This document shows, piece by piece, positions 34,764 to 42,162 of a stretch of DNA of 64,000 bases. Location of the stretch: NCBI GenBank assembly GCA_964611335.1, contig CAZSXR010000003.1, positions 310,001 to 374,000 on the forward strand, given 5' to 3'. Source of the stretch: BOG-1112 sp964611335 (lineage in GTDB: Bacteria; Bdellovibrionota_B; Oligoflexia; Oligoflexales; Bog-1112). Both the position numbers and the translations under genes were made by a program. The notes below the pieces were generated by a model that had not been told where the DNA came from, made no database searches, and saw only the letters and a list, made by a program, of their open reading frames with translations. Numbering within the stretch: position 1 is the stretch's first letter; each line of letters opens with the position of its first letter.

Positions 34764-36189
34764 AAAAGATTCAGAGTTTAGGTTGAAGCGTCATCGCTTC
34801 TTCACGATTGTAGCTATACTGGCTTTGGGTGCTCTTGCGTGGAATCTTCCAAGTCCACAGGGATTGAGTTCTGCTGGTTGGCATATGCTCGTTATATTTA
34901 CCCTGACCATTGCTACGATCATTGCAAAACCTTTGCCGATGGGTGCTATCACTCTGATTGCAACAACGATTGCCATCATGACGAAGACCATTGCTATGAA
35001 GAGTGCCTTCGAAGGTTTTGCAGAATCTGTTGTATGGTTTGTTGTGGTTGCGTTGTTCATTGCAGAGGGGTTTAAAGTTACAGGTCTTGGTCGAAGAATC
35101 GGTTTATTTTTTACAGCGATTTTGGGTAAGAAAACTTTAGGCCTGAGTTACGGTTTGCTTGCAACAGATTTTATCCTTGCGCCTTTGATCCCGAGTGTAA
35201 CGGGACGTATCGCAGGTATTGTCTTCCCTATATTGCAAGGGATTGCAGAATCGTTTGGAAGTTTACCCTATTCCTCTTCTGCTAAGAAGATGGGACATTT
35301 TCTAACGCTTACATCGTTTCAAGGAACGGTGATCACAAGCGCTATGTTTATGACTGCTATGGCAGCCAACCCTATGATTGCAGAGCTCTCTGCTAAACAA
35401 AATCTTCCGGTTTCATGGACGACATGGGCTCTTGCTGCGGCTCTCCCAGGACTTATCAGTTTACTTCTCATGCCTCTCATCATCTATATGATCTATCCTC
35501 CTGAAATCAAATCGACACCACGTGCTGCGGACTTTGCAAAAGAGCAACTGCATAGCATGGGCAAGATGAAAAGTTCCGAATGGATTATGCTCGGTACCCT
35601 TTTGCTCTTACTTGTCTTATGGATTTTTGGGAAAACACTGCATGTGGATGCTGCACTTGCTGCTTTGATTGGATTGGGGATCTTATTGATTACTCAGGTT
35701 GTATCCTGGGACGGTTTGCTTAAGATTACAATTGCGTGGGAAACCTTGATTTGGTTTTCCATACTTTTACTTTTTGCAGCGGAAATGTCTAATCTCGGTG
35801 TGATTGGATGGTTTGTGCAATTGGTCGAAAATCTTTTTCAAGGTTATGACTGGAAATATTCTTTTCCACTGCTTGTTCTTCTCTATTTTTATTCTCATTA
35901 TTTCTTCGCAAGTTCAACAGCGCACGTTGCGGCTTTCTATGTTCCTTTCCTTCTCCTTGCTATAGGACTCGGTACCCCTCCGTACTTAGCGGTCTTTGCA
36001 TTTATGTTTACAAGTAACCTCTTTGGTGGAATTACACATTACAGTCTCTCGCCAGCACCGCTTTTATTTGGTGTGGGTTATGTTCCTATCAAACACTGGT
36101 GGATCACAGGTTTTGTTATAAGCCTTATGCACATTTTGATCTGGTCGACTGTAGGACCTCTTTGGTGGAGACTTTTAGGTTTGATTTAA
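34717..36189 (+). CDS. DASS-family dicarboxylate (2-oxoglutarate/malate) transporter
   Basis: An inner-membrane transporter with about twelve to fourteen helices, similar to the plastid and chlamydial 2-oxoglutarate/malate translocators (SodiT type). Recognisable segments are KPLPMGAITLI, PSVTGRIAGIVFPI, SFQGTVITSAMFMTAMAANPM and FASSTAHVAAFYVPF. The longest frame starts at GTG 34717, overlapping the RRM gene by 47 bases; TTG at 34783 (AGAG six bases before) gives a more usual N-terminus. Its last 110 bases recur, decayed, at 38146-38236. Confidence 0.85.
   Translation: MRLTKKVGNATKTDFKKDSEFRLKRHRFFTIVAILALGALAWNLPSPQGLSSAGWHMLVIFTLTIATIIAKPLPMGAITLIATTIAIMTKTIAMKSAFEGFAESVVWFVVVALFIAEGFKVTGLGRRIGLFFTAILGKKTLGLSYGLLATDFILAPLIPSVTGRIAGIVFPILQGIAESFGSLPYSSSAKKMGHFLTLTSFQGTVITSAMFMTAMAANPMIAELSAKQNLPVSWTTWALAAALPGLISLLLMPLIIYMIYPPEIKSTPRAADFAKEQLHSMGKMKSSEWIMLGTLLLLLVLWIFGKTLHVDAALAALIGLGILLITQVVSWDGLLKITIAWETLIWFSILLLFAAEMSNLGVIGWFVQLVENLFQGYDWKYSFPLLVLLYFYSHYFFASSTAHVAAFYVPFLLLAIGLGTPPYLAVFAFMFTSNLFGGITHYSLSPAPLLFGVGYVPIKHWWITGFVISLMHILIWSTVGPLWWRLLGLI
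36080..36189 (+). repeat. Duplicated transporter 3' end, intact copy
   Basis: This last stretch of the DASS gene matches 38146-38236 almost base for base (a few substitutions and one 18-base gap, 36102-36119 here). The two copies are direct repeats about 2 kb apart and flank the kinase-like lipoprotein gene. Confidence 0.85.
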
Positions 36190-36223
36190 TGGGAATGTTT
36201 TTCCAAAGTTTGACACGCAATGT

Positions 36224-37975
36224 TTAAAAGGCTTTGTTTTTCATCGCATGATGAACTTCAGATATTGTTGGCATGTGACCGAAGGTTCCAGCAGTAGTTC
36301 TATCGAGAGGTGAGATCATTCGTAGATAAAAAGCAGCCTCTCTATCTCCACTCCGTGCTAACGATTGTAATGCTACGAAAACTTCCGATTGAAAGATTTT
36401 AGAGTCTTGATAGTATTTAGGTCTTGTATGCTCTGCTTTCATATTCGAAAAATTTGGTGGATGAAGGTCCACGTTCTTTCGCTTCAAAAAAAATTCACCA
36501 AACATAATCCCAAGAGCAAAAACATCCGATTCAGGATTTACAAGATGAGAACCCTTTCCTAATATATTTTGGAATCTTTCCGGATCCTGATACTTCCCGT
36601 CAGACATTAAAGTCATGGAGGTGCCTTTTTGCTGCGTCGTTTCAAAATCTGTAATGACAAAACGACCATCTTGTCGTTCTAGGAAGTTTTCAAACTTCAA
36701 ATCCTGATGCACGTAACCTAACTTATGCATCTGATCCACTGCATACGTTGCATTTTCAGCAAAATGATAGAAATCGAAGTCTGGTTGTTCAGAAGCCGAT
36801 TTTGCATCTCTTTTTGCAAGATCCACAACAATAACTCCATTGCCACTCATCATGTTGGGGGGAGGAACTGCGGATGCTCTTACAGGCATAAAAAACGGGG
36901 GATTTCCTCCACCATTGCTCCGATAATGAAGATCATGAATTACATATAGTTCTTGTGCGCCTACGACTTTTCCTACTGCGGATTGTCCATGGAGGCTTCC
37001 CTCAAAAAGCATCCCCTCGTTGATGCCACCTCCCAGAACCTTCTTAGGTATAAACGAGGGCATGACCCAATGAGCCCATGCAGCGTAATATGAAAGTCCC
37101 TTTGTGACGGAGACATGTAGGTGTCCTTCAGTAACACTCAAGATCGTATATTGGTAGGGTGAACGAGTATAGACATAAGGGAGAGGATATTGGTGGGTGA
37201 GTGCTTGTTGCAAATAGAAATCATCGGGGAAAAAAGTATGTCTTTCAAAATTAAAATGTTTTTCTCCCCAAGAATTAGCAGGGAAATCTGCGTCTGAAAG
37301 ATTGTACACAGGTCGTATTTCAAGTGTTCCCGTCGCATGAGAACCAAAAACTTTTTCGGCAGGAACCTGGTAACTATGCGTTCCTAATTGGCGTATGTCG
37401 CTTGGCTTTAGAGCATCCAAATGGATAACGTCAGTCGGAGTTCTTACAGAAGGAGCAATGGCATCGTATGTAAAGTCGCTAGCATGTCCCATGGATGGAG
37501 ACGGGGACGTATTGTGCTTAACAGGAAGTGGGTCTCTCACAGGTGGATTAACATGTGAAGACGGATGAGGAATAGGGGGGGGATATTTTTGAGGAGGAGG
37601 ATTGATGTGAGGGGGTGCAGATAAACTTGAAGAAGATGCTCTCGAAGCTCCTCCTTTACGAGTAAGAATAGCTCCGGTAATGATAGCTCCTATAGCAGCT
37701 GTTGCACCAATAGTGATGCCAGCTATTTGTCCTTGCGAAAGATTCGTGTGGTGAGTTTGTGTCTGCGTTTGTTCGACAAGTCCTAATCCACTTCGAGCAA
37801 GAAGCGGAGGGCCTTGATAAAGGTAGAGAGGTGAAAATGGTGCAAGATAAATACGTGAACAGGTTGAATTGGTACACGATTCCTGAGCTTGAGCTTTTTC
37901 TTCTTTATTGTGAGGTTTACAAGAGAAAGAAAGAACTAGAATGGCAATTAAGAATCGGGGCTTCCATATTTGCAT
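36224..37975 (-). CDS. Lipoprotein with a eukaryote-like Ser/Thr protein kinase domain
   Basis: A 583-residue protein with a lipoprotein signal (LVLSFSC, C19), a second hydrophobic helix at about 84-105 followed by TRKGG, and a proline-rich linker (121-165). The C-terminal half is a kinase fold: glycine-rich loop GGGINEGMLFEG (316-326) and lysine K336, catalytic loop VHQDLKFEN (D425, N430), metal motif DFE at 443-445 instead of DFG, DPE at 464-466 and FALGIMFGEFF. All catalytic residues needed are present. The second helix plus basic residues could place the kinase in the cytoplasm. GGAG precedes the ATG. It lies between two copies of the transporter tail. Confidence 0.75.
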   Translation of the reverse strand: MQIWKPRFLIAILVLSFSCKPHNKEEKAQAQESCTNSTCSRIYLAPFSPLYLYQGPPLLARSGLGLVEQTQTQTHHTNLSQGQIAGITIGATAAIGAIITGAILTRKGGASRASSSSLSAPPHINPPPQKYPPPIPHPSSHVNPPVRDPLPVKHNTSPSPSMGHASDFTYDAIAPSVRTPTDVIHLDALKPSDIRQLGTHSYQVPAEKVFGSHATGTLEIRPVYNLSDADFPANSWGEKHFNFERHTFFPDDFYLQQALTHQYPLPYVYTRSPYQYTILSVTEGHLHVSVTKGLSYYAAWAHWVMPSFIPKKVLGGGINEGMLFEGSLHGQSAVGKVVGAQELYVIHDLHYRSNGGGNPPFFMPVRASAVPPPNMMSGNGVIVVDLAKRDAKSASEQPDFDFYHFAENATYAVDQMHKLGYVHQDLKFENFLERQDGRFVITDFETTQQKGTSMTLMSDGKYQDPERFQNILGKGSHLVNPESDVFALGIMFGEFFLKRKNVDLHPPNFSNMKAEHTRPKYYQDSKIFQSEVFVALQSLARSGDREAAFYLRMISPLDRTTAGTFGHMPTISEVHHAMKNKAF

Positions 37976-38145
37976 AATATTTTACTCTCCGTCGTTGATA
38001 TATTTTATTTTAACACAAGAGACTTGTTTCATATGAAAGCTGAATTTAAGGAAAGAAGAAAATTTTTTATAGGGTTGGATGAAAATCATTTTTCAGGAGA
38101 AAAAGCATTCATTTGCGGGTAGAATTGCTAGCGGCTTTTAATGCA

Positions 38146-38236
38146 ATGTTCTTATCAAACACTGGTGAAGCCTTATGCACATTTTGATCTGGTCGACTGT
38201 AGGACCTCTTTGGTGGAAACTTTTAGCTTTGATTTA
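38146..38236 (+). pseudogene. Decayed second copy of the transporter 3' end
   Basis: This matches the last codons of the DASS gene, with six codons deleted in frame at one point and the TAA stop kept. Weaker similarity reaches back to about 38120. It has no start and is only a fragment. It sits directly before the truncated hemoglobin gene, suggesting that this gene once followed a full transporter copy. Confidence 0.8.
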
Positions 38237-38256
38237 AAAACATGATAAGGAATGCC

Positions 38257-38628
38257 ATGAGTCTTTACGACGAAATAGGTTCGCTTTTGATAGAAAAAGT
38301 AATTCGTGAATTTTATTCTCGTGCGGTAGTGGATCCTTTGATCTCGCATTTCTTTTTTGAAAAGGATGTTGAAGCTCTTATTCACAAACAGATAGCTTTT
38401 GCCTCTCGTCTTTTAGGTGCAAAAGTCGAGGCAACGAAGCCTCGATTACTCAAAGAGGTCCATTTTGCATTGCAAATACGAAATGCACACTTTGCTCGAA
38501 GACAACGGTTGATGAAAGAAGTTTTAGAAGATTTCAAACTTCCTAAAACGCACATAGAGAAATGGTTAATTTTAGAAGCTGCACAAAAAAATCTTATAGT
38601 CAAAGATTCTAAAACTTGTATCGAGTAG
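38257..38628 (+). CDS. Truncated hemoglobin (group I-like)
   Basis: A 123-residue heme protein of the 2-on-2 globin fold. The start SLYDEIG and helix B tyrosine in REFYSRAVVDP match group I or related truncated globins; the proximal histidine is expected in EVHFALQIRNAHF. Such proteins bind oxygen or detoxify nitric oxide. ATG at 38257 follows AAGGA at five bases and is preferred to 38242. The C-terminus is slightly extended and lysine-rich. Confidence 0.8.
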   Translation: MSLYDEIGSLLIEKVIREFYSRAVVDPLISHFFFEKDVEALIHKQIAFASRLLGAKVEATKPRLLKEVHFALQIRNAHFARRQRLMKEVLEDFKLPKTHIEKWLILEAAQKNLIVKDSKTCIE

Positions 38629-38730
38629 ATTTTAATTTGCTGGTATTTCTTAGGTCTAAGCCATTTTGGCGTATTGCTAAAATTCTAAATTTCCATCAGA
38701 TCTAAGATCCTTAATAAATAAGGAGTCTGT

Positions 38731-40119
38731 GTGAAAATTTCTAAATTTTTCTTATCTCTCTTCCTAAGCGTTTCATTAGAAACTCATCTTCTAGCAGAAG
38801 ATCGACCCAACATTGTTTTTATCATGGTTGACGACCTAGGTTATGCAGACCTTGGTTTTCATGGAAGTGATATACCCACTCCTAACATAGATGCTCTCGC
38901 AAATAACGGAGTCAAACTCGAAGCCTTATATACCGCTCCCGTATGCACACCCTCTCGTGCATCTCTGATGACGGGACGTTATCCTTCAAGATACGGTTTG
39001 CAAAGTTTCGTGATAACACCGAATCAAAAATATGGTCTTCCACTGGATGAACGTACTCTTGCAACTGCCTTGAAAGAAGCAGGTTATAAAACCTACATGG
39101 TAGGAAAATGGCATCTTGGTCATTCTAAGCAAGAATACTGGCCTACAAATAGAGGTTTCGATCACTACAAAGGAACCTTACTCAGTGAAATCGATTACTG
39201 GACCAAAGAACGCAACCACATACTCGATTGGCAAACCCAAGGAGATGTAGCGTACGAAGAAGGTTATGTAACAGACCTTGTTACAGAAGAAGCCGAACGC
39301 TTGATTAAGAATCATAATGCAATCCATCCTTTTTTCTTATACGTTGCACATCTCGCTGTACACTCACCTTACCAAGCTCCTGAAGAAGCTCTCCGAAACT
39401 TCACGCATATCGAAGACGAAGCAAGAAGAACCTATGCAGCGATGGTTGCTAAAGTCGATGAATCTGTTGGAAAAATACTGCAAGTATTAGAGAACAATAA
39501 TCTCCGCGAGAACACTCTCATCATATTTTCTTCAGACAATGGAGGTGTTTCGAAATATCCCAAAATCTTCTCGCAAATAAGAAAGGTCAACAAACCTGCA
39601 CCTGCCAGCAACGCTCCTTTGAGAGGTGGGAAGCAAACGCTTTATGAAGGAGGAGTCCGAGTTGTTTCGTTCGCAAACTGGCCTGGACATATTCTGGAAG
39701 GTCATCAAACGAAGGAAATGGTTCACATGGTCGACTGGTTTCCTACTCTACTCTCTTTAGCAGGAGTCGATGCGGAAGAAACTCAAGATGAAAAACATCC
39801 TCTTGATGGTAAAAATATTTGGAATCTACTAACCTGTGCCGATGCAAAATCTCCACATGAAGAACTTCTCATGAATGTAGAAATGCATAGAGGAGCCATA
39901 CGATCGAAAAATAAAAAACTGGTAAAACTTGCTATGCTTCCTTCCAAAGTCGAACTTTTTGATATTGAGAAGGATCCTTCCGAAAGTGTCAACATTGCTC
40001 ACGAATACCCAGAAATCGTAGCAGAGTTGGAAGAACGTCTGAACTCCTATGCAAGTGAAAGCCAACTAAGCCTCTTCATCAAAGAATATCTTCCCTATGT
40101 CATGCGTGATGCAAAATAA
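38731..40119 (+). CDS. Exported sulfatase
   Basis: A 462-residue arylsulfatase-type enzyme. After a signal peptide (to HLLAE) come metal ligands D34 and D35 (MVDDLGYAD), and C72 in CTPSRASLMTGR, the site converted to formylglycine. GKWHLGH, SSDNGG and GGKQTLYEGGVRV complete the active site pattern. The cysteine type needs a sulfatase-maturation enzyme, which is not encoded nearby. GTG start at 38731 has AGGAG five bases upstream. Substrates are sulfate esters, perhaps polysaccharides or glycans, taken up from prey, host or environment. Confidence 0.93.
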   Translation: MKISKFFLSLFLSVSLETHLLAEDRPNIVFIMVDDLGYADLGFHGSDIPTPNIDALANNGVKLEALYTAPVCTPSRASLMTGRYPSRYGLQSFVITPNQKYGLPLDERTLATALKEAGYKTYMVGKWHLGHSKQEYWPTNRGFDHYKGTLLSEIDYWTKERNHILDWQTQGDVAYEEGYVTDLVTEEAERLIKNHNAIHPFFLYVAHLAVHSPYQAPEEALRNFTHIEDEARRTYAAMVAKVDESVGKILQVLENNNLRENTLIIFSSDNGGVSKYPKIFSQIRKVNKPAPASNAPLRGGKQTLYEGGVRVVSFANWPGHILEGHQTKEMVHMVDWFPTLLSLAGVDAEETQDEKHPLDGKNIWNLLTCADAKSPHEELLMNVEMHRGAIRSKNKKLVKLAMLPSKVELFDIEKDPSESVNIAHEYPEIVAELEERLNSYASESQLSLFIKEYLPYVMRDAK

Positions 40120-40202
40120 TTTTTCTTAATAAAAATTAATATGAAACGTACTACTCTAGTGAGTTGCGTGTTTTTGTATCAAAATTTTATTGAGGAATTC
40201 GT

Positions 40203-41438
40203 ATGTTCAAATATTTGAAAGAACTGAGTGGTCTTCTTTGTTTTGTATTCAATTTAGCGGCATTTGCAGATCATTATGCGATTTCCTACGACTTCCTAAA
40301 TGGTTATCACGAACTGTTCTGTCATAGGATGGATGAGACGGGAGAAACTGCAGATGTGCAGTTGGAAGAGTGTCTGTCAAATATTAAATTTCATCTTCCC
40401 ATGACCTGTGCAGAATTTATGAAGATGGAGGATGGTGCAGATTATGATCCTTTGCATTCAATTCGGCTACCTCATCGTTACTCAAAATTTGGAAATAACA
40501 AAGATTACTTGAATGAGGTGTATACGAATGGAAGTCTGCGTATAACTACTTCCTATCATTCAACTCTCTATATTTCTTCTCTCTTTCATATCCAAGGAAC
40601 GCGATACTCTTATGGAACGATGTTTAAGTATATTTGTGAACATAACCCTCATGCTAAAGCGCGGCCTCGTATCCCATTGATACAGCTTAAAGATCTTCCT
40701 AAAGTTGGCCCTGAAATCGAGGTTGAAAGAAAATTAGAAAAATTAATGAGTGTTAAAAAGTTTGAAAGTGAAAAAGTAAAAATAATTAGAGGAATCAAAA
40801 ACGCTAGAAGAATATCGGAACCGAGTTCCTCGCATTCTCTTGTTCGTTCTATATCCTCCATGTCTTCCATTTCATCTATTCTTGTCGATGACGATTACTC
40901 TCAACCCTTTCTTTTTGATTTAAAACTTCAAAGTTTTAAAGAAGCCCTAAAGAAAGAAGACTTTGAGACTTTTCTTAGAAATTCCGATACACTTGCAAAA
41001 AAAATTCTCGATATTCTCTTGAAAAAAAGAACGACACACTATTTTCCTGAACTTCTCGATTTGAATGCCAAAACAGAAATTCTGAATGAATTGGTATCAA
41101 TTATGGAGAAAAGCAGCGAGGAACAGAAGTATATAAACTTCTATAAGGTTATGAGTTTTGCATTTGAAGAACTTTGTGATCGCACCGTCTTTATGAAGAA
41201 GGATTATGCACTGAAAATGACCTTAAATTTTTTAGTGTTTACTTATATTGCAACTCCGCTTCGGCTTCAGGACAAGGGCGAGTTGGCCCAGCAGGTAAAG
41301 AGTATTTTTTCCTTGAATCCCAATTCCCAAGATTGGTTTGAGAGTCTTGAAGACCGCAAAGAACTGAGAGAGTTGAGAGAACGTCTTTTGGAATCTCTGC
41401 GACCGAGAATTGATGGTTTGCTTTGTCTCGATATCTAA
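40203..41438 (+). CDS. Exported protein of unknown function
   Basis: A 411-residue protein with a signal peptide (to AAFAD). The first 150 residues are cysteine-containing (HELFCHRMD, LEECLSN, MTCAEF, YICEHN). A serine-rich hinge (SSSHSLVRSISSMSSISS, about 205-225) separates a mostly helical C-terminal half with many lysine/leucine pairs. The layout, exported with a Ser-rich hinge and helical domain, resembles the protein encoded at 47466-48941, though no clear sequence identity is visible. A GAGGA ribosome site supports the start. Confidence 0.7.
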   Translation: MFKYLKELSGLLCFVFNLAAFADHYAISYDFLNGYHELFCHRMDETGETADVQLEECLSNIKFHLPMTCAEFMKMEDGADYDPLHSIRLPHRYSKFGNNKDYLNEVYTNGSLRITTSYHSTLYISSLFHIQGTRYSYGTMFKYICEHNPHAKARPRIPLIQLKDLPKVGPEIEVERKLEKLMSVKKFESEKVKIIRGIKNARRISEPSSSHSLVRSISSMSSISSILVDDDYSQPFLFDLKLQSFKEALKKEDFETFLRNSDTLAKKILDILLKKRTTHYFPELLDLNAKTEILNELVSIMEKSSEEQKYINFYKVMSFAFEELCDRTVFMKKDYALKMTLNFLVFTYIATPLRLQDKGELAQQVKSIFSLNPNSQDWFESLEDRKELRELRERLLESLRPRIDGLLCLDI

Positions 41439-41557
41439 TCTCTGTAACGAAATACAATTTGAAAAAAAGAAAAAATAAGATAGAGATAAAAGCGATGTGA
41501 ACAAAAGTGAACATCAGGAAGTCTCTTTAAAATCTTATTTGAAAAGAAAGTCGACCA

Positions 41558-41974
41558 ATGTCTAAAACAATTCCGCCCATCAGCAAGTACATGACCGCGA
41601 TGCCGCACAGTATAGAACCTCATCAGCCCTTAGAATCCGCGAAGAAAAAAATGTTGGAACTGGGGATACGTCATCTTCCTGTTCTTTCAGGTAATGTCAT
41701 CGTTGGTTTGTTGACAGAGAGAGATGTAAACCTTCTCGCAACGTTCAGTGATGTCAATTTCCACAAGGCATGTGTAGCAGATGCGATGCTTCCGGAGCCC
41801 TACTGTGTGGATCCTGAAACGAGAATCGATGATGTTGCAAAAGAAATGGCAGACAATCGCTATGGTTCTGTTCTTGTCGTCCAAGGAAATGGAAAACTTG
41901 TCGGGATTTTCACATACATTGATGCATTGCGTTGTCTCGCAGAGCTCTTTGACACGCGACTTAAAAAATCCTGA
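41558..41974 (+). CDS. CBS-domain pair protein
   Basis: A 138-residue cytoplasmic protein that is just two CBS domains: ISKYMTAMPHSIEPHQPLESAKKKMLELGIRHLPVL with GLLTERDV, then VADAMLPEPYCVDPETRIDDVA with GSVLVVQGNGKLVGIFTYID. Bateman modules of this kind bind adenine nucleotides and usually sense energy state. No partner domain is present, so the target is unknown. Confidence 0.92.
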   Translation: MSKTIPPISKYMTAMPHSIEPHQPLESAKKKMLELGIRHLPVLSGNVIVGLLTERDVNLLATFSDVNFHKACVADAMLPEPYCVDPETRIDDVAKEMADNRYGSVLVVQGNGKLVGIFTYIDALRCLAELFDTRLKKS

Positions 41975-42075
41975 TATACTTGCATCCCCGCTTAATTTTT
42001 CTCAACACTCAAAAATAGCTAAGATTAATTCATAAACTTATATTTTGCCCAACACAAATCGCAACAGCTTATCTT

Positions 42076-42093
42076 TTCACAATGTTTTGTGAA
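42076..42093. promoter_or_regulatory. Palindrome, possible operator upstream of the TonB receptor
   Basis: TTCACAA-TGTT-TTGTGAA is a perfect seven-base inverted repeat 70 bases before the receptor ATG. A TTGACA box follows at 42114-42119. The size suits a dimeric regulator. It is not a good Fur box. Confidence 0.35.
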
Positions 42094-42162
42094 TGTGTGA
42101 GTCTTTGTTAAAATTGACAAAACACCATTGCGTATCAAAAATTTCAAAACAAGGACTCGCGT

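Noticed and set aside
38033..38122. A 29-codon frame starting ATGAAAGCTGAATTT before the transporter fragment
   Set aside because: No ribosome site, no recognisable sequence and very short; it is not distinguishable from chance.
42100..42115. Fur box upstream of the TonB receptor
   Set aside because: The palindrome found does not match the GATAATGAT Fur pattern.
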